Shown here in pieces: positions 9,666 through 21,373 of a stretch of 64,000 bases of DNA (positions within the stretch are counted from its first letter, which is position 1; every line of letters begins with the position of its first letter). The stretch comes from Pseudoflavonifractor sp. Marseille-P3106 (GTDB lineage Bacteria > Bacillota > Clostridia > Oscillospirales > Oscillospiraceae), in contig LT827125.1 in NCBI GenBank assembly GCA_900169975.1, positions 313,468 through 377,467 on the forward strand. Direction: 5' to 3'. The translations under genes and the position numbers were made by a program. The notes under the pieces were generated by a model. The model worked only from the letters and a program-made list of their open reading frames with translations, was not told the origin of the DNA and made no database searches.

Positions 9666-10630
9666 ACACGGTCTCCTTTCCCGGGATCGGCTTTGCAGTC
9701 AATGTAAAGCCGATCGCCTTTCATATTTTCGGCTGGCCCATCCACTGGTACGGCATCATCATCGCCCTGGGGTTCCTGCTGGCTGTCTTTTATTGCAGCC
9801 GCAAGGCGGCGGACTACGGCATTATTCCCGACGATGTCATTGACCTGCTCATCTGGGCGGTGCCGCTGTGTATCATCGGAGCCCGGCTCTACTATGTGAT
9901 TTTTTACCTCGATCTCTACCGAAGGGCCGACGGTTCACTGGATTTTCCGGCCATGATCCGCATCTGGGACGGCGGCCTGGCCATTTACGGCGGGATCCTG
10001 ATGGCCATCCTGGTACTGCTGGTCTTCTGCAAGGTGAAGAAGATCTCCTTCCTGGCCTTTGCGGACCTTGGCTCCCTTGGAATGCTCATCGGCCAGCTGG
10101 TGGGCCGGTGGGGAAACTTCGTCAATGTGGAGGCTTACGGCGGCCCCACCGATCTGCCGTGGCGCATGGGGATCTACGACCTTGTCAATGGGACCTATCA
10201 GTATATGGAGGTCCACCCCACCTTCCTCTATGAGTCCCTTTGGAATCTGCTGGGCTTTCTGCTGCTGGCCTTCGTGGTGGCCCGCCGCCGGAAATTCGAC
10301 GGGCAGATCTTTCTGAGCTATATGGCCTGGTACGGCCTGGGCCGGGCCTGGATCGAGGGCCTGCGGACCGACAGCCTGTACTTCTTCTCCACCGGCCTGC
10401 GGGTGTCTCAGGTGCTGGCCATCGTCTTTTTCCTTGCGGCGGCGGCAGTCCTGGCCGTCCAGCTGCGGCGGAAGCACAGTCCGGAGGACCTCTGGGTGAA
10501 CCGGCAGAAGGTGGCGCGGACGGCGGCGCTCGAGGCGTCCGATCCCGCCGCCGGAACCGGGGAAGCTGACGGAGGCGTAAAGGCGGAAGAAAACAAGACG
10601 AAAGGGGAGGACAGCGATGATCCTGCTTGA
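9662..10630 (+). CDS. lgt: Prolipoprotein diacylglyceryl transferase Lgt
   Basis: This 322-aa integral membrane enzyme moves diacylglycerol from phosphatidylglycerol to the lipobox cysteine of prolipoproteins, the first step of lipoprotein maturation. The sequence has the opening FGWPIHWYG, the GGLAIYGG segment and the signature [14 protein letters not shown], with about seven hydrophobic segments. The C-terminus carries an extra hydrophilic tail after residue ~275, rich in Ala, Glu and Lys. The start overlaps the previous stop (ATGA), and the end overlaps folD by 14 bases, so the four genes from ymfF to folD look like one operon. Confidence 0.95.
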   Translation: MNTVSFPGIGFAVNVKPIAFHIFGWPIHWYGIIIALGFLLAVFYCSRKAADYGIIPDDVIDLLIWAVPLCIIGARLYYVIFYLDLYRRADGSLDFPAMIRIWDGGLAIYGGILMAILVLLVFCKVKKISFLAFADLGSLGMLIGQLVGRWGNFVNVEAYGGPTDLPWRMGIYDLVNGTYQYMEVHPTFLYESLWNLLGFLLLAFVVARRRKFDGQIFLSYMAWYGLGRAWIEGLRTDSLYFFSTGLRVSQVLAIVFFLAAAAVLAVQLRRKHSPEDLWVNRQKVARTAALEASDPAAGTGEADGGVKAEENKTKGEDSDDPA

Positions 10631-11459
10631 CGGCAAGGCTTTGGCGGCCAAGGTGAAGGAGGAGGTTCGCGCACAGGCGGCCCTTCTGCCCCGAAAGCCC
10701 GGCCTGGCGGTGATCCTGGTGGGAAACGATCCGGCCTCCCGGGTGTACGTCACCAGTAAACGCAAGGACTGCGAAGCCTGCGGCATTTACAGCGAGGAAT
10801 ACGCTCTGCTGGAGAGCACCACCCAGGAGGAGCTTCTGGAGCTGGTGGCGGAGCTGAACGGCAGGCCGGATCTCGACGGGATTCTGGTACAGCTCCCCCT
10901 GCCCCGCCATTTGGACGAGTCGGCAGTGCTGGAGGCCATCGCCCCGGAGAAGGACGTGGACGGGTTCCACCCGGTCAGTGCCGGAAACCTGCTCATCGGC
11001 CGCCCGGGCTTTCTGCCCTGTACCCCGGCGGGGGTGATGGCGATGCTGGACGAGTACGGGATCGACCCTGCCGGAAAGCGGGCGGTGGTGGTGGGTCGCT
11101 CCAACATCGTGGGCAAGCCCATGGCCCTGCTTTTGCTGCGCCGGGACGCCACAGTCACCCTCTGTCACTCCAAGACCCCGGAATTGGGGGAACTCTGCCG
11201 TCAGGCGGATATCCTGGTCAGCGCCGCGGGCCGTCGGGGCCTTATCACCGGCGATATGGTGAAGGAGGGGGCAGCGGTGGTGGACGTGGCCATGAATCGG
11301 GACGAGGCAGGGAAGCTCTGCGGCGATGTGGTATTTGCCGAAGCGGCGGCGCGGGCGGCCTGGATCACACCGGTTCCGGGGGGCGTGGGTCCCATGACCC
11401 GGGCCATGCTGATGAAAAACACCCTTTTGGCGGCACAAAACCGGCAAAAAGCCCACTGA
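10617..11459 (+). CDS. folD: Bifunctional methylene-THF dehydrogenase / methenyl-THF cyclohydrolase FolD
   Basis: A 280-aa cytosolic enzyme of one-carbon metabolism that interconverts 5,10-methylene-, 5,10-methenyl- and 10-formyl-tetrahydrofolate. Recognisable motifs are YVTSKRKDC with the catalytic Tyr and Lys, QLPLPRH, the PCTPAG active-site loop, the Rossmann signature [12 protein letters not shown], and the C-terminal [10 protein letters not shown]. The length is normal. It overlaps the lgt 3' end, which implies coupled translation. Confidence 0.97.
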   Translation: MILLDGKALAAKVKEEVRAQAALLPRKPGLAVILVGNDPASRVYVTSKRKDCEACGIYSEEYALLESTTQEELLELVAELNGRPDLDGILVQLPLPRHLDESAVLEAIAPEKDVDGFHPVSAGNLLIGRPGFLPCTPAGVMAMLDEYGIDPAGKRAVVVGRSNIVGKPMALLLLRRDATVTLCHSKTPELGELCRQADILVSAAGRRGLITGDMVKEGAAVVDVAMNRDEAGKLCGDVVFAEAAARAAWITPVPGGVGPMTRAMLMKNTLLAAQNRQKAH

Positions 11460-11527
11460 GACTCTTTTAAAAAGAGACAAACCATGGTAGAATCAGGTAT
11501 CATAAAGATACATAGGAGCGTGCGCAT

Positions 11528-11983
11528 ATGAAATGTCCTTATTGCGGCCATTTGGACAGTAAAGTCGTGGACTCCCGCCCGGCAGAGGACGGCACCAGCA
11601 TTCGCCGCCGCCGGGAGTGTTTGGAGTGCCACAAGCGGTTCACTACCTTTGAGATCATGGAGTCCCTCCCGGTGATGGTCGTCAAGAAGGACGGCAGCCG
11701 GCAGAGCTTCGACCGCAGTAAGGTCCTGGGCGGGATGCTCCGGGCCTGTGAGAAGCGGCCGGTCTCCTTCAGTACGCTGGAGAAGATCGCCGAGGAGATC
11801 GAGCAGACCCTGCAAAACGAGATGGATCGGGAGGTCCCCTCCGCGAAGATCGGAGAGATGGTGATGGACCGGCTGAAGGGTGTGGACGAAGTGGCCTATG
11901 TCCGCTTTGCCTCGGTCTATCGCCAGTTCAAGGACATCAGCACCTTTATGTCGGAGCTCAACAAGCTGCTGAAGGAGAAGTAA
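11528..11983 (+). CDS. nrdR: Transcriptional repressor NrdR
   Basis: A 151-aa repressor of ribonucleotide reductase genes. A four-cysteine zinc ribbon (CPYC at residues 3-6, CLEC at 31-34) precedes an ATP-cone domain that senses ATP/dATP. The start ATG follows TAGGAGCGTGCGCAT. It ends before a strong bidirectional terminator. No ribonucleotide reductase gene is in the window, so its targets lie elsewhere. Confidence 0.97.
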   Translation: MKCPYCGHLDSKVVDSRPAEDGTSIRRRRECLECHKRFTTFEIMESLPVMVVKKDGSRQSFDRSKVLGGMLRACEKRPVSFSTLEKIAEEIEQTLQNEMDREVPSAKIGEMVMDRLKGVDEVAYVRFASVYRQFKDISTFMSELNKLLKEK

Positions 11984-12014
11984 CTGTCGGCGGGGATTGG
12001 AAAGACCGAAGTCG

Positions 12015-12050
12015 AAGAAGCACGGGAACCGGCTGGTTCCCGTGCTTCTT
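12015..12050. terminator. Bidirectional intrinsic terminator between nrdR and the DUF4363 gene
   Basis: A perfect 16-bp inverted repeat (arms 12015-12030 and 12035-12050, loop GGCT) has A/T-rich ends on both sides. It separates the converging genes nrdR (+) and the DUF4363 gene (-). Confidence 0.85.
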
Positions 12051-12062
12051 TGCGCAGACAGG

Positions 12063-12443
12063 TCATAAAATGTTTTTGATATTCAGCTGTTCCGCCTCGG
12101 CCAGCAGTTCCAGCTCTGTGATGAGGCAGGCGTTGGCGGCGGAGTATTCCCCGGACTCCCGGCACTGGATGAATTCCGCCACCCGGCGGAAACCGGTGTG
12201 GATCTGATCGGTCTCCCCGTGTCGAAGCATGACATGGAGGTAGGCGTCCCGCTCCTGCCAGCGGTGATTGGCCAGCTGGGTGCTCTCCTCCGCGGCAGCC
12301 CACTCGCCCTGCTCTGCCTGGGCCTCGGCCTGTTCCAGAAGCCCGGTGATCTCTCCAATCAAATGGTTGACATAAAAGCTGTGACACAGCGTGCCGGTGA
12401 GGATGATCAGAAGAAGGCAGACGGCGATCCACACTCGTTTCAT
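12063..12443 (-). CDS. DUF4363 family small membrane-anchored protein
   Basis: A 126-aa protein with one N-terminal hydrophobic helix (VWIAVCLLLIILTGTL) and a helical, Glu-rich outside domain (EAEAQAEQGEWAAAEE). It resembles the DUF4363 family, which typically sits beside DUF421/YetF membrane proteins in Clostridia, as here. It overlaps the upstream DUF421 gene by four bases. Its biochemical role is unknown. Confidence 0.75.
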   Translation of the reverse strand: MKRVWIAVCLLLIILTGTLCHSFYVNHLIGEITGLLEQAEAQAEQGEWAAAEESTQLANHRWQERDAYLHVMLRHGETDQIHTGFRRVAEFIQCRESGEYSAANACLITELELLAEAEQLNIKNIL

Positions 12444-13120
12444 TTCTCTTCCTCCCTGGGGGCAAAGTAGATCCGGCCCAGCTCATCCACTGTCAGCAGA
12501 TAGACTTCCTTGGGATCTTTGACTTTGTGGGCTTTGAGCTGTTTGTTGAGCCAGTTGCGGTCATAGCCCCGCAGTTTCAGGTTGTGCTCCAGCACCCGGC
12601 CGTCATTGATGAGGACTGCCGGGAGGCCGGGCTCCTCAGGTGCCACCTTCAGATCCTTGGCCGTGGGAGGCTTTTGGTCGGCAAAGGGGAGGACGGAGAT
12701 CTGCCCGTTGGTTTCCAGAATGGCGTATTTGACCGTGGCAATGTCGGTGATCCCCTTCATTCTCAGCTCTTCCATCAGTTCGTCAACTGTAAAGCGGTTT
12801 TTGGCCATTTCCAGTTGGTGGAGCGTTCCGTTTTCCACGATAATGGAGGGCCTCCCGCAGATGAGAGCCCGGAATTTGATGCTCTTCATGGAGATGACAG
12901 AGATGATCATGGTGAGGGAGAGCAGGGTGAGGATGGGGATGATGCCTGCCAGAAGAGGAATGCCGAAGTCCTGCATGGGTACGGCGGCCAGGTCTGCGAT
13001 GATGAGGGCGAGCACCAGCTCAGAGGGCTCCAGCTCTCCCACCTGACGCTTTCCCATGAGGCGGATTCCGGCAATGATGAGCAGATAGAGGATGATGGTA
13101 CGGACGAAGGCAATGATCAT
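12440..13120 (-). CDS. DUF421 (YetF/YcaP-type) membrane protein
   Basis: A 226-aa protein with about three N-terminal transmembrane helices. The family motif GKRQVGELEPSELVLALIIADLA is followed by a soluble domain containing the GRPSIIVENG and MKGITDI segments typical of DUF421. The start ATG has GGGGAGG upstream on the minus strand. The family is found with sporulation and envelope genes in Firmicutes; function is not established. Confidence 0.85.
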   Translation of the reverse strand: MIIAFVRTIILYLLIIAGIRLMGKRQVGELEPSELVLALIIADLAAVPMQDFGIPLLAGIIPILTLLSLTMIISVISMKSIKFRALICGRPSIIVENGTLHQLEMAKNRFTVDELMEELRMKGITDIATVKYAILETNGQISVLPFADQKPPTAKDLKVAPEEPGLPAVLINDGRVLEHNLKLRGYDRNWLNKQLKAHKVKDPKEVYLLTVDELGRIYFAPREEEK

Positions 13121-13252
13121 ATCGCGACCTCCCCAGCGTGTTCTTCCGTTCAGTATGGCCGGTTTCCGCGGAAGTATGAGCGTAAAACGTCAGGAAATTT
13201 TAAAACGCTGCGGGCGGGCGCATGGTAATATGGGAAAAAAGGAGGGCTGCCT

Positions 13253-14086
13253 GTGGCGGGGAAAAAGAAAAAGTGGGCCTGGATCGCGGCGGCGGCGCTT
13301 TTGATCGGAGTGGTTGGAAAGGGGCTGGATCACCGCCTGGTGGTCCGCCGGTATGAGGTAAAGAGCGAAAAGCTTACCCAGCGGGTTCGTCTGGTGTTTT
13401 TGTCCGATCTCCATTCCTGCGATTATGGGACCGGCCAGTCCGAACTGTTGGAGCTGGTGGAGGCCCAAGGCCCCGACTTGGTGCTGCTGGGGGGCGACTG
13501 GGTGGATGACGAATGGGACCGCCTCTCGCCGGAGCGGGCCTATACAGCGGCCCAGGCGCTGGCCGAGCGGTGGCCGACCTATTATGTGACAGGCAACCAT
13601 GAGATCTGGTCCGGGCAGGCGCAGCAGATCAAAGTGGAGCTGGCGGCTCTGGGCGTCACTGTGCTGTCCGGGGAGAGCACAGTGGCCGAGGCGCAGGGCC
13701 AGCGGCTCCAGATCTGCGGGCTGGACGATCCGGACGCGGGGGAGAATGTCTGGCGGAGAGAACTGGAAACTCTGAGGCGGGGGAGGGAAGAGGCGGCGTT
13801 TACCATCCTGCTGACCCACCGGCCCGAGCGGGCGGAGGAGTACGGCGGTTTTGATCTGACGCTCTCCGGCCATGCCCACGGAGGGCAGTGGCGGATCCCG
13901 GCCCTGGTCAACGGCCTGCTGGCGCCGGATCAGGGGTTTTTCCCCGCTTATGCCGGAGGCGTTTACCCGGTGGATGGGGGAGGAACACTGCTCGTCGGCC
14001 GCGGCCTGGCCCGGGAGAGCACCCGGGTGCCCCGGTTTTACAATCCGCCGGAGGTGGTCGTGGCGGAGCTGGTCCCGGCGCTTTGA
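13253..14086 (+). CDS. Membrane-anchored metallophosphoesterase (YkuE-like)
   Basis: A 277-aa calcineurin-like phosphoesterase. An N-terminal signal-anchor (residues ~8-24) is followed by the metal-site motifs in order: SDLHS (DxH), GGDWVDD (GD), TGNHE (GNH), LLTHRPE (H), and SGHAHGGQ (GHxH). YkuE-type members act at the cell envelope; the substrate is unknown. The start is GTG at 13253, chosen because AAAGGAGGG precedes it at good spacing. It is transcribed away from the DUF421 gene. Confidence 0.87.
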   Translation: MAGKKKKWAWIAAAALLIGVVGKGLDHRLVVRRYEVKSEKLTQRVRLVFLSDLHSCDYGTGQSELLELVEAQGPDLVLLGGDWVDDEWDRLSPERAYTAAQALAERWPTYYVTGNHEIWSGQAQQIKVELAALGVTVLSGESTVAEAQGQRLQICGLDDPDAGENVWRRELETLRRGREEAAFTILLTHRPERAEEYGGFDLTLSGHAHGGQWRIPALVNGLLAPDQGFFPAYAGGVYPVDGGGTLLVGRGLARESTRVPRFYNPPEVVVAELVPAL

Positions 14087-14169
14087 CAAGAAGGGAAAAT
14101 ACGGCGCCGGGCCCCTTTGTCCAAAACCACAGTTTTTCGGTGGTGAGGGAAATCCAGCCAATTTTTATA

Positions 14170-14198
14170 TTGTCAACCGCCTGATTTTGGAATAGAAT
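14170..14198 (+). promoter_or_regulatory. Sigma-A promoter of carAB
   Basis: TTGTCA (14170-14175), a 17-base spacer and TAGAAT (14193-14198) form a near-consensus promoter 42 bases before the carA start. The predicted leader is only about 35 bases, so a PyrR-type attenuator does not fit between promoter and gene. Confidence 0.7.
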
Positions 14199-14240
14199 CA
14201 AACAGATAACGACTGTGAGAAGAAAGGCGGGAGGCAGAGT

Positions 14241-15328
<1,088 letters not shown>

Positions 15329-15329
<1 letters not shown>

Positions 15330-18300
15330 TGCCGAAGGATCCGAACATTCACAAGGTGCTGGTGCTGGGCTCCGGCCCCATCGTCATCGGCCAGGCCGCC
15401 GAGTTCGACTACGCCGGGACCCAGGCCTGCCGCGCCCTGAAGGAGGAGGGCGTGGAGGTGGTGCTGGTCAACTCCAACCCTGCCACCATCATGACCGACA
15501 AGGATATCGCCGACCATGTGTACATCGAGCCGCTGAACATCGCCTCGGTGACGCAGATCATCGCCAAGGAGCGTCCCGACGCCATCCTGCCCACCCTGGG
15601 CGGCCAGACCGGCCTCAATCTGGCTATGAACCTCCACGAGCAGGGGATTCTGGACGAGTACCGCGTCCGTCTGCTGGGGACCTCCCCCGAATCCATCCGC
15701 AAGGCGGAGGACCGGCAGGGTTTCAAGGACGCCATGGAGGCCATCGGCCAGCCCTGCGTGGTCTCCGACGTGGTGGAGGACGTGGAGTCCGCGGTGGCCT
15801 TTGCGGGGCGCATCGGCTACCCTGTCATTGTCCGCCCCGCCTACACGCTGGGCGGCTCCGGCGGCGGCATCGCCTACGATGAGCCCTCCCTCCGGGAGAT
15901 CGCCGACCGGGGCATCCATCTCTCCCGGGTGGGCCAGGTGCTCATCGAGCGCTCCATTGCCGGCTGGAAGGAGATCGAGTTCGAGGTCATGCGGGACTCC
16001 GCGGGCAACGTGATCCAGATCTGTTCCATGGAGAACGTGGATCCCGTTGGCGTCCACACCGGCGACTCCATCGTGGTGGCTCCTACCCAGACCCTGGCCA
16101 ACAAGGAGTTCCAGATGCTCCGCTCGGCCTCTCTGAACATTATCTCTGCCCTGGAGATCGAGGGCGGGTGCAACGTGCAGCTGGCCCTGGACCCCGATTC
16201 CTTTGAGTACGCGGTCATCGAGGTCAACCCCCGGGTGAGCCGTTCTTCCGCCCTGGCCTCCAAGGCCACCGGCTATCCCATCGCCAGGGTGGCGGCCAAG
16301 ATCGCCCTGGGCTATACCCTGGATGAGATCCCCAACGCCGTCACCGGAAAGACCACCGCCTGCTTCGAGCCCACGATGGACTACTGCGTGCTGAAGATCC
16401 CACGCCTTCCCTTTGATAAATTCACCACTGCCAGCCGCACCCTGGGCACCCAGATGAAAGCCACCGGCGAGGTGATGGCCATCGGAAACTCCTTTGAGGT
16501 CGCCCTCATGAAGGCCATCCGCTCCCTGGAGCTGCCGGTGAAGTCCCTGAAAATGGACGGCCTGGACGAGCTCTACACCGAGGAGATCGAGGACCGGCTC
16601 CAGAACATTGACGATCAGCGGCTCTTCGTGGTGGCCGAGGCCCTGCGCCGGGGCTTCTCTCCGGAGAAGATCAACGCCATCACCAAGTACGATGTATGGT
16701 TCCTGGACCGGCTGCAAAAGATCGTGGATATGGAGGATCGGCTGGAAAAGGGCGTCCTGGACGCCGCCGCGCTCCGACGGGCCAAGGAGATGGGCTTCTC
16801 CGACCGGTGGATCGCCGACCTCTCCGGCACCACGCAGGAGGCTGTCAAAGCCCTGCGGGAGGAGAACGGCATCCGCCCCGCCTTCAAGATGGTGGACACC
16901 TGCGCGGCTGAGTTCGAAGCCGAGACCCCCTATTACTACTCCACCTATGACGCCGAGAACGAGGCCGGACGGCCCCGCGACTGGGGCAGCGCTCCTGTGG
17001 CGCCCAGCCTGCTGGGGGAACACGCTTACCATCTGCCCCCCGAACCCAGGGAGGGGAAACGCAAGGTGCTGGTGCTGGGTTCCGGTCCCATCCGCATCGG
17101 CCAGGGCATTGAGTTCGACTACTGCTCGGTCCACTCGGTGTGGGCGCTGCGGAAGCTGGGCTGCGAGACCATCATCATCAACAACAACCCGGAGACCGTC
17201 TCCACCGACTTCGATGTGGCCGACAAGCTCTACTTTGAGCCTCTTACCGCCGAGGACGTGGCTGCCGTGGTGGAGCAGGAACATCCCTGGGGCGCGGTGG
17301 TCCAGTTCGGCGGGCAGACCGCCATCAAGCTGGCCCAGGCCCTTACTGACATGGGGGTGTTCCTCCTGGGCACCTCCGCCGACGGCGTGGACGCCGCCGA
17401 GGACCGGGAGCGCTTTGATGAGATCCTGAACGAGTGCCGGATCCCCCGGGCCAGGGGCGAGACGGTGTTCACCACCGAAGAGGCGCTGAAGGCCGCCCAC
17501 GACGTGGGCTATCCCGTGCTGGTCCGGCCCTCCTATGTGCTGGGCGGCCAGGGAATGGAGATCGCCTACAACGACCGGAACATCATCGAGTTCATGAAGG
17601 TCATCCACCAGACGGTGCAGGAGCACCCCATTCTGGTGGACAAGTATCTCATGGGCAGGGAGGTGGAGGTGGACGGCGTCTTTGACGGCGAGGACATCCT
17701 CATTCCCGGCATCATGGAGCATGTGGAGCGGGCCGGCATCCACTCCGGCGACTCCATCTCGGTCTACCCGCCGCTCCACATCGAGGAGAGGCACCGGCAG
17801 ACCATCCTCCGCTACACCCGGGATCTGGCCCGTGCGCTTGGGGTCATCGGCCTTGTGAACATCCAGTTCATCCTCTACGACGACGAGGTGTACGTCATTG
17901 AGGTCAATCCACGCTCCTCCCGGACCATTCCCTATATCTCCAAGGTAACCGGCGTGCCCATCATCGATCTGGCCACCCGGGTGATGCTGGGGGAGAAGCT
18001 GAAGGACCTGGGCTACGGCACCGGGATCTACCCTGAGGCCAGGTATTATGCGGTCAAGATGCCGGTGTTCTCCTTCGAGAAGCTCACCGATGTGGACACC
18101 GGCCTGGGGCCGGAAATGAAGTCCACCGGTGAGGTGCTGGGCCTGGCGGAGACCTTTCCCCTGGCCCTTCGGAAAGCCTTCAAGGGTGCCGGACTGAAAG
18201 CCCCCAAGCGGGGTGGACGGGCCATCATCACCGTCAAGGACGAGGACAAGGACGAGATCGTGGGTATCGCCCGGGGCTTTGCCGACATGGGGGTGGAGCT

Positions 18301-18604
18301 CTACGCCACCGCCGGCACCTGCCGGGTGCTCCGCGGCGCCGGCATCGACTGTAAGCTGGTGGCCCGGGTGTCGGAGGCCCATCCCAATATCGCAGACATG
18401 ATCGCCTCGGGTACGGTGGACCTGATCATCAATACCCCCACCCACGGACGCCGCCATGAGAGCGACGGCTTCAAGATCCGCCGTATGGCGGTGGAGCACT
18501 CCGTAGCCTGTGTCACGGCGGTCGACACCGCCCGGGCCATGCTCACCGTGCGTGCCCGGAGCCGCTCGGCCGAGCTTCGGCCGGTGGATATCGCCGGGAT
18601 CTGA
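15329..18604 (+). CDS. carB: Carbamoyl-phosphate synthase large subunit
   Basis: A 1091-aa ATP-dependent synthase. Two homologous halves each begin with a Rossmann-like pre-ATP-grasp motif ([17 protein letters not shown] near residue 10 and [19 protein letters not shown] near residue 580) and continue with an ATP-grasp domain. An oligomerisation domain lies between them, and a C-terminal MGS-like allosteric domain starts near residue 955. The length is normal. Starting on the carA stop suggests equal production of the two subunits. Confidence 0.97.
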
Positions 18605-18616
18605 GCGCGGAAGCGG

Positions 18617-18646
18617 TTGACCGCGGCGGCAGGGACGTGGTAAAAT
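18617..18646 (+). promoter_or_regulatory. Sigma-A promoter of guaA
   Basis: TTGACC (18617-18622), an 18-base spacer and TAAAAT (18641-18646) lie in the 89-base gap between carB and guaA. I see no xanthine/guanine riboswitch: the leader would be only about 40 bases. Confidence 0.65.
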
Positions 18647-18693
18647 AGCAATGTTCTTTAGGAATGTTTGATGCACAGAGAGGAAGAAACAAT

Positions 18694-20235
18694 ATGTCTC
18701 ACCAAACCGTCCTCGTTTTGGATTTCGGCGGGCAGTACAATCAACTGATCGCCCGCAGGGTCCGGGAATGCGGCGTCTACTGCGAGGTCAAGCCCTATAC
18801 CACTCCGCTAACCGAACTGAAGGCCATGGCTCCGATCGGGATCATCTTTACCGGCGGACCGGGGAGCGTCTATGAGCCAGACTCTCCCCAGGCGGATCCG
18901 GAGCTCTTCCGGATGGGGGTGCCCATCCTGGGCATCTGTTACGGCTGCCAGCTTTTAGCTCACAATCTGGGGGGGCGTGTCACCCCTGCCCAGGCCGACT
19001 CTGCCCGGGAGTACGGCAAGACCGAGACCTTTTTCGACACCGGCTGCAAGCTTTTCCGGGACCTGCCCGCAGAGGGCATTTCCTGGATGAGCCACGGGGA
19101 CTATATGGAGAAGGTACCTGATGGGTTCTCTCTGGTGGCCCACTCCGACGCCTGCCCCAACGTGGCCATCTGTGACGAGAGCCGCGGTTTCTACGGTGTC
19201 CAGTTCCACCCCGAGGTCAACCACACCCAGAATGGCACCAGCATGATCCGCAACTTCCTCTATGAGGTATGTGGAGCCAGGGGTGACTGGACCATGGGAG
19301 ATTATAAGGAGACCGCCATTCGTCAGATTCGGGAGAAGGTGGGCTCCGGCAAGGTGCTGCTGGCCCTCTCGGGCGGCGTGGATTCCTCGGTGGCCGCGGC
19401 ACTGGTGGCCGAGGCGGTGGGCAGCCAGCTCACCTGCGTGTTTGTGGACCACGGCCTCATGCGCCTCAACGAGGGCGACGAGGTGGAAGAGGCCTTCCGC
19501 AAGTGGGACATCAACTTTGTCCGCTCCAATGCGGAGGAATTGTTCCTTTCTAAGCTGGCGGGGGTGACTGATCCCGAGCGGAAGCGGAAGATCATCGGGG
19601 AGGAGTTCATCCGGGTCTTTGAGGCGGAGGCCAAAAAGATCGGCCAGGTGGATTATCTGGTCCAGGGGACGATCTATCCCGACGTCATTGAGTCCGGCGC
19701 GGGGGATGCGGCGGTCATCAAGAGCCACCACAACGTGGGTGGCCTGCCCGACTATGTGGACTTCAAGGAGATCATCGAGCCGCTGCGGATGCTCTTTAAG
19801 GATGAGGTCCGCCAGCTGGGCCGGGAACTGGAGCTGCCGGAGTACCTGGTGATGCGCCAGCCTTTTCCGGGTCCGGGCCTGGCGATCCGCATCATTGGCG
19901 AGATCACGAAGGAGAAGCTGGACACGCTGCGTCTGGCGGACTTCATTTTCCGGGACGAGATCGACAAAGCCGGGCTGGAGGGCAGCATGAACCAGTACTT
20001 TGCGGTGCTGACCAACATGCGTTCGGTGGGCGTCCAGGGCGATGGCCGGACATATGATTACACCTTGGCGCTGCGCAGCGTCACCACCAGTGATTTTATG
20101 ACGGCGGATTGGACCCGCATCCCATACGAGGTGCTGGACCGAGTCAGCGTCCGCATCGTCAACGAGGTGCCGCACATCAACCGCATTGTTTACGACATTA
20201 CCAGCAAACCCCCCGCGACCATCGAGTGGGAATAA
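18694..20235 (+). CDS. guaA: GMP synthase (glutamine-hydrolysing)
   Basis: A 513-aa enzyme that converts XMP to GMP with glutamine and ATP. The class I amidotransferase domain has the nucleophile C82 in GICYGCQ. An ATP-pyrophosphatase domain carries the PP-loop SGGVDSS, and the C-terminal dimerisation domain ends IEWE. The start ATG at 18694 follows GAGGAAGA; an in-frame start ten codons upstream has no ribosome-binding site. The 3' end abuts a phage integrase gene, so the last codons are the likely attachment site; the reading frame is intact. Confidence 0.97.
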   Translation: MSHQTVLVLDFGGQYNQLIARRVRECGVYCEVKPYTTPLTELKAMAPIGIIFTGGPGSVYEPDSPQADPELFRMGVPILGICYGCQLLAHNLGGRVTPAQADSAREYGKTETFFDTGCKLFRDLPAEGISWMSHGDYMEKVPDGFSLVAHSDACPNVAICDESRGFYGVQFHPEVNHTQNGTSMIRNFLYEVCGARGDWTMGDYKETAIRQIREKVGSGKVLLALSGGVDSSVAAALVAEAVGSQLTCVFVDHGLMRLNEGDEVEEAFRKWDINFVRSNAEELFLSKLAGVTDPERKRKIIGEEFIRVFEAEAKKIGQVDYLVQGTIYPDVIESGAGDAAVIKSHHNVGGLPDYVDFKEIIEPLRMLFKDEVRQLGRELELPEYLVMRQPFPGPGLAIRIIGEITKEKLDTLRLADFIFRDEIDKAGLEGSMNQYFAVLTNMRSVGVQGDGRTYDYTLALRSVTTSDFMTADWTRIPYEVLDRVSVRIVNEVPHINRIVYDITSKPPATIEWE

Positions 20236-20240
20236 AGTAC
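20220..20240. other. Probable attL: prophage/chromosome junction in the guaA 3' end
   Basis: The last guaA codons (GAGTGGGAATAA, 20224-20235) directly precede prophage sequence, with a tyrosine integrase 77 bases further on pointing back towards guaA. The 3' end of guaA is a known integration hotspot for islands with tyrosine recombinases. The matching attR lies beyond the window, so the core cannot be delimited here. Confidence 0.55.
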
Positions 20241-20285
20241 AAAAGCCCCGCAAGCCCTGATAAATCAAGGGTTTGCGGGGCTTTT
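20241..20285. terminator. Intrinsic terminator after guaA / integrase
   Basis: The arms 20241-20258 and 20268-20285 pair over about 17 bp (one G-T pair) with a nine-base loop, and end in T-runs on both strands. It can stop guaA transcription and, on the minus strand, integrase transcription. Confidence 0.8.
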
Positions 20286-20295
20286 TCTGTTTCCG

Positions 20296-20314
20296 TGGCA
20301 TTACTTTGGCATTA
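20296..20314. repeat. Direct repeat TGGCATTA beside the integrase stop
   Basis: TGGCATTA occurs at 20296-20303 and 20307-20314, 11 bases apart (about one helical turn), between the att junction and the integrase stop codon. Integrase arm-type binding sites are the natural reading; this is inference from position and spacing. Confidence 0.4.
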
Positions 20315-21373
20315 ACGCATCAAATCATCCATCTTTTTGACCGCTTCATCGCTGGTGGTGGGGTACAGGTGTCCATAGGTCCGCAGCGTCGTTTGTATGT
20401 CCTCATGGCCCAGGCGCTCTTTCACCAGCAGGATAGGCGTCCCCAGGTGGATGAGCAGGGCGGCGTGGGAATGGCGCAGATCGTGGAGCCTGATAGGGTC
20501 CATGCCGGCCTCCGCGCACCCCTTGAGCATCGCCCGCCGGAAGTAGTGCTTCGTGAACGGAAAGAGCCGGTCATCCGGCTGGGGGTCGTATAGGGCGTTC
20601 TCATAGGCCCGTATCTCATCGCACAGCTTTTCCGGCAGCGGTATCACACGGCGGCCCCGCTGCGTCTTTGGGTCCGTTATGACCTCTTCGCCCTCTACGC
20701 TCTGGAAGTTCCGGCGGACGGTGAGCGTCCGGGCCTCCAGGTCTATGTCCTCCGGGCAGAGGGCCAGCAGCTCCCCTATCCGCAGGCCGGTCCAGAACAG
20801 GACCGACAGGCCGGTCCGGGCGGGCAGCTTCTTGACGTGGGGGATAAACTCGTTGAACTGCTCCACCGTCCAGAATGACATCTCCTGGGCGTCTTTCTTG
20901 CCCACGCTACCGGCGAGCCTGGCCGGATTGATACCCAGGCCGTAGTATTTGCAGGCGTAGTTGAATATGGCTGAAAGCTGGTTGTTGATGGTCTTCGCAT
21001 AGGTCGGAGCCACCTTGTCCGCGAGAAGCTGCGATTGCCACTTGCGGACGTGGGCCGGGGTGATCTCGTTGAGTGGGAGGTCCCCGAAGAACGGGAGGAC
21101 CCGGTGCTCGATGAGATACCGCTTGTTCTGCATGGTGGTCCGCTTGAGACGCGGCTCCATGTCCCCCAGGTAGATTTCCGCGAAAGAGCGAAAGGTCATG
21201 TCACAGCTCCGAGCGCGGGTCCTCAAGAACTCTTCTTCAAACGCCTGGGCGTCCTTCTTGCGCTGGAAGCCCCGTTTCTTTTTGAGGCGTCGCTTGCCCT
21301 GCCAGTCGGTGTAGTAAAACGACGCGTACCATGTGTTCCTCAGTTCGTCTTTGTATGCTGGAATTTCAATCAC
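20312..21373 (-). CDS. Tyrosine-family phage integrase
   Basis: A 353-aa recombinase. An N-terminal arm-binding domain (YYTDWQGKRRLKKKRGF) is followed by a SAM-like core-binding domain (residues ~60-160). The catalytic domain shows Arg in TGLRIGEL, Lys in DPKTQRGRR, HDLRH, LGHEDIQTTLRTYGHLY and the nucleophile Tyr in that last motif. It performs site-specific integration, probably into the guaA 3' end next to it. The GTG start at 21373 sits just after AAAGG on the minus strand, a tight spacing. I saw no clear recombination directionality factor beside it; the small HTH protein at 25969 is a candidate. Confidence 0.93.
   Translation of the reverse strand: MIEIPAYKDELRNTWYASFYYTDWQGKRRLKKKRGFQRKKDAQAFEEEFLRTRARSCDMTFRSFAEIYLGDMEPRLKRTTMQNKRYLIEHRVLPFFGDLPLNEITPAHVRKWQSQLLADKVAPTYAKTINNQLSAIFNYACKYYGLGINPARLAGSVGKKDAQEMSFWTVEQFNEFIPHVKKLPARTGLSVLFWTGLRIGELLALCPEDIDLEARTLTVRRNFQSVEGEEVITDPKTQRGRRVIPLPEKLCDEIRAYENALYDPQPDDRLFPFTKHYFRRAMLKGCAEAGMDPIRLHDLRHSHAALLIHLGTPILLVKERLGHEDIQTTLRTYGHLYPTTSDEAVKKMDDLMR

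Noticed and set aside
14087-14240. Pyrimidine attenuator before carA
   Set aside because: The promoter lies only ~42 bases from the start codon, leaving no room for anti-terminator and terminator hairpins.
18605-18693. Purine riboswitch before guaA
   Set aside because: The gap is too short and lacks the conserved junction pattern; only a promoter is visible.
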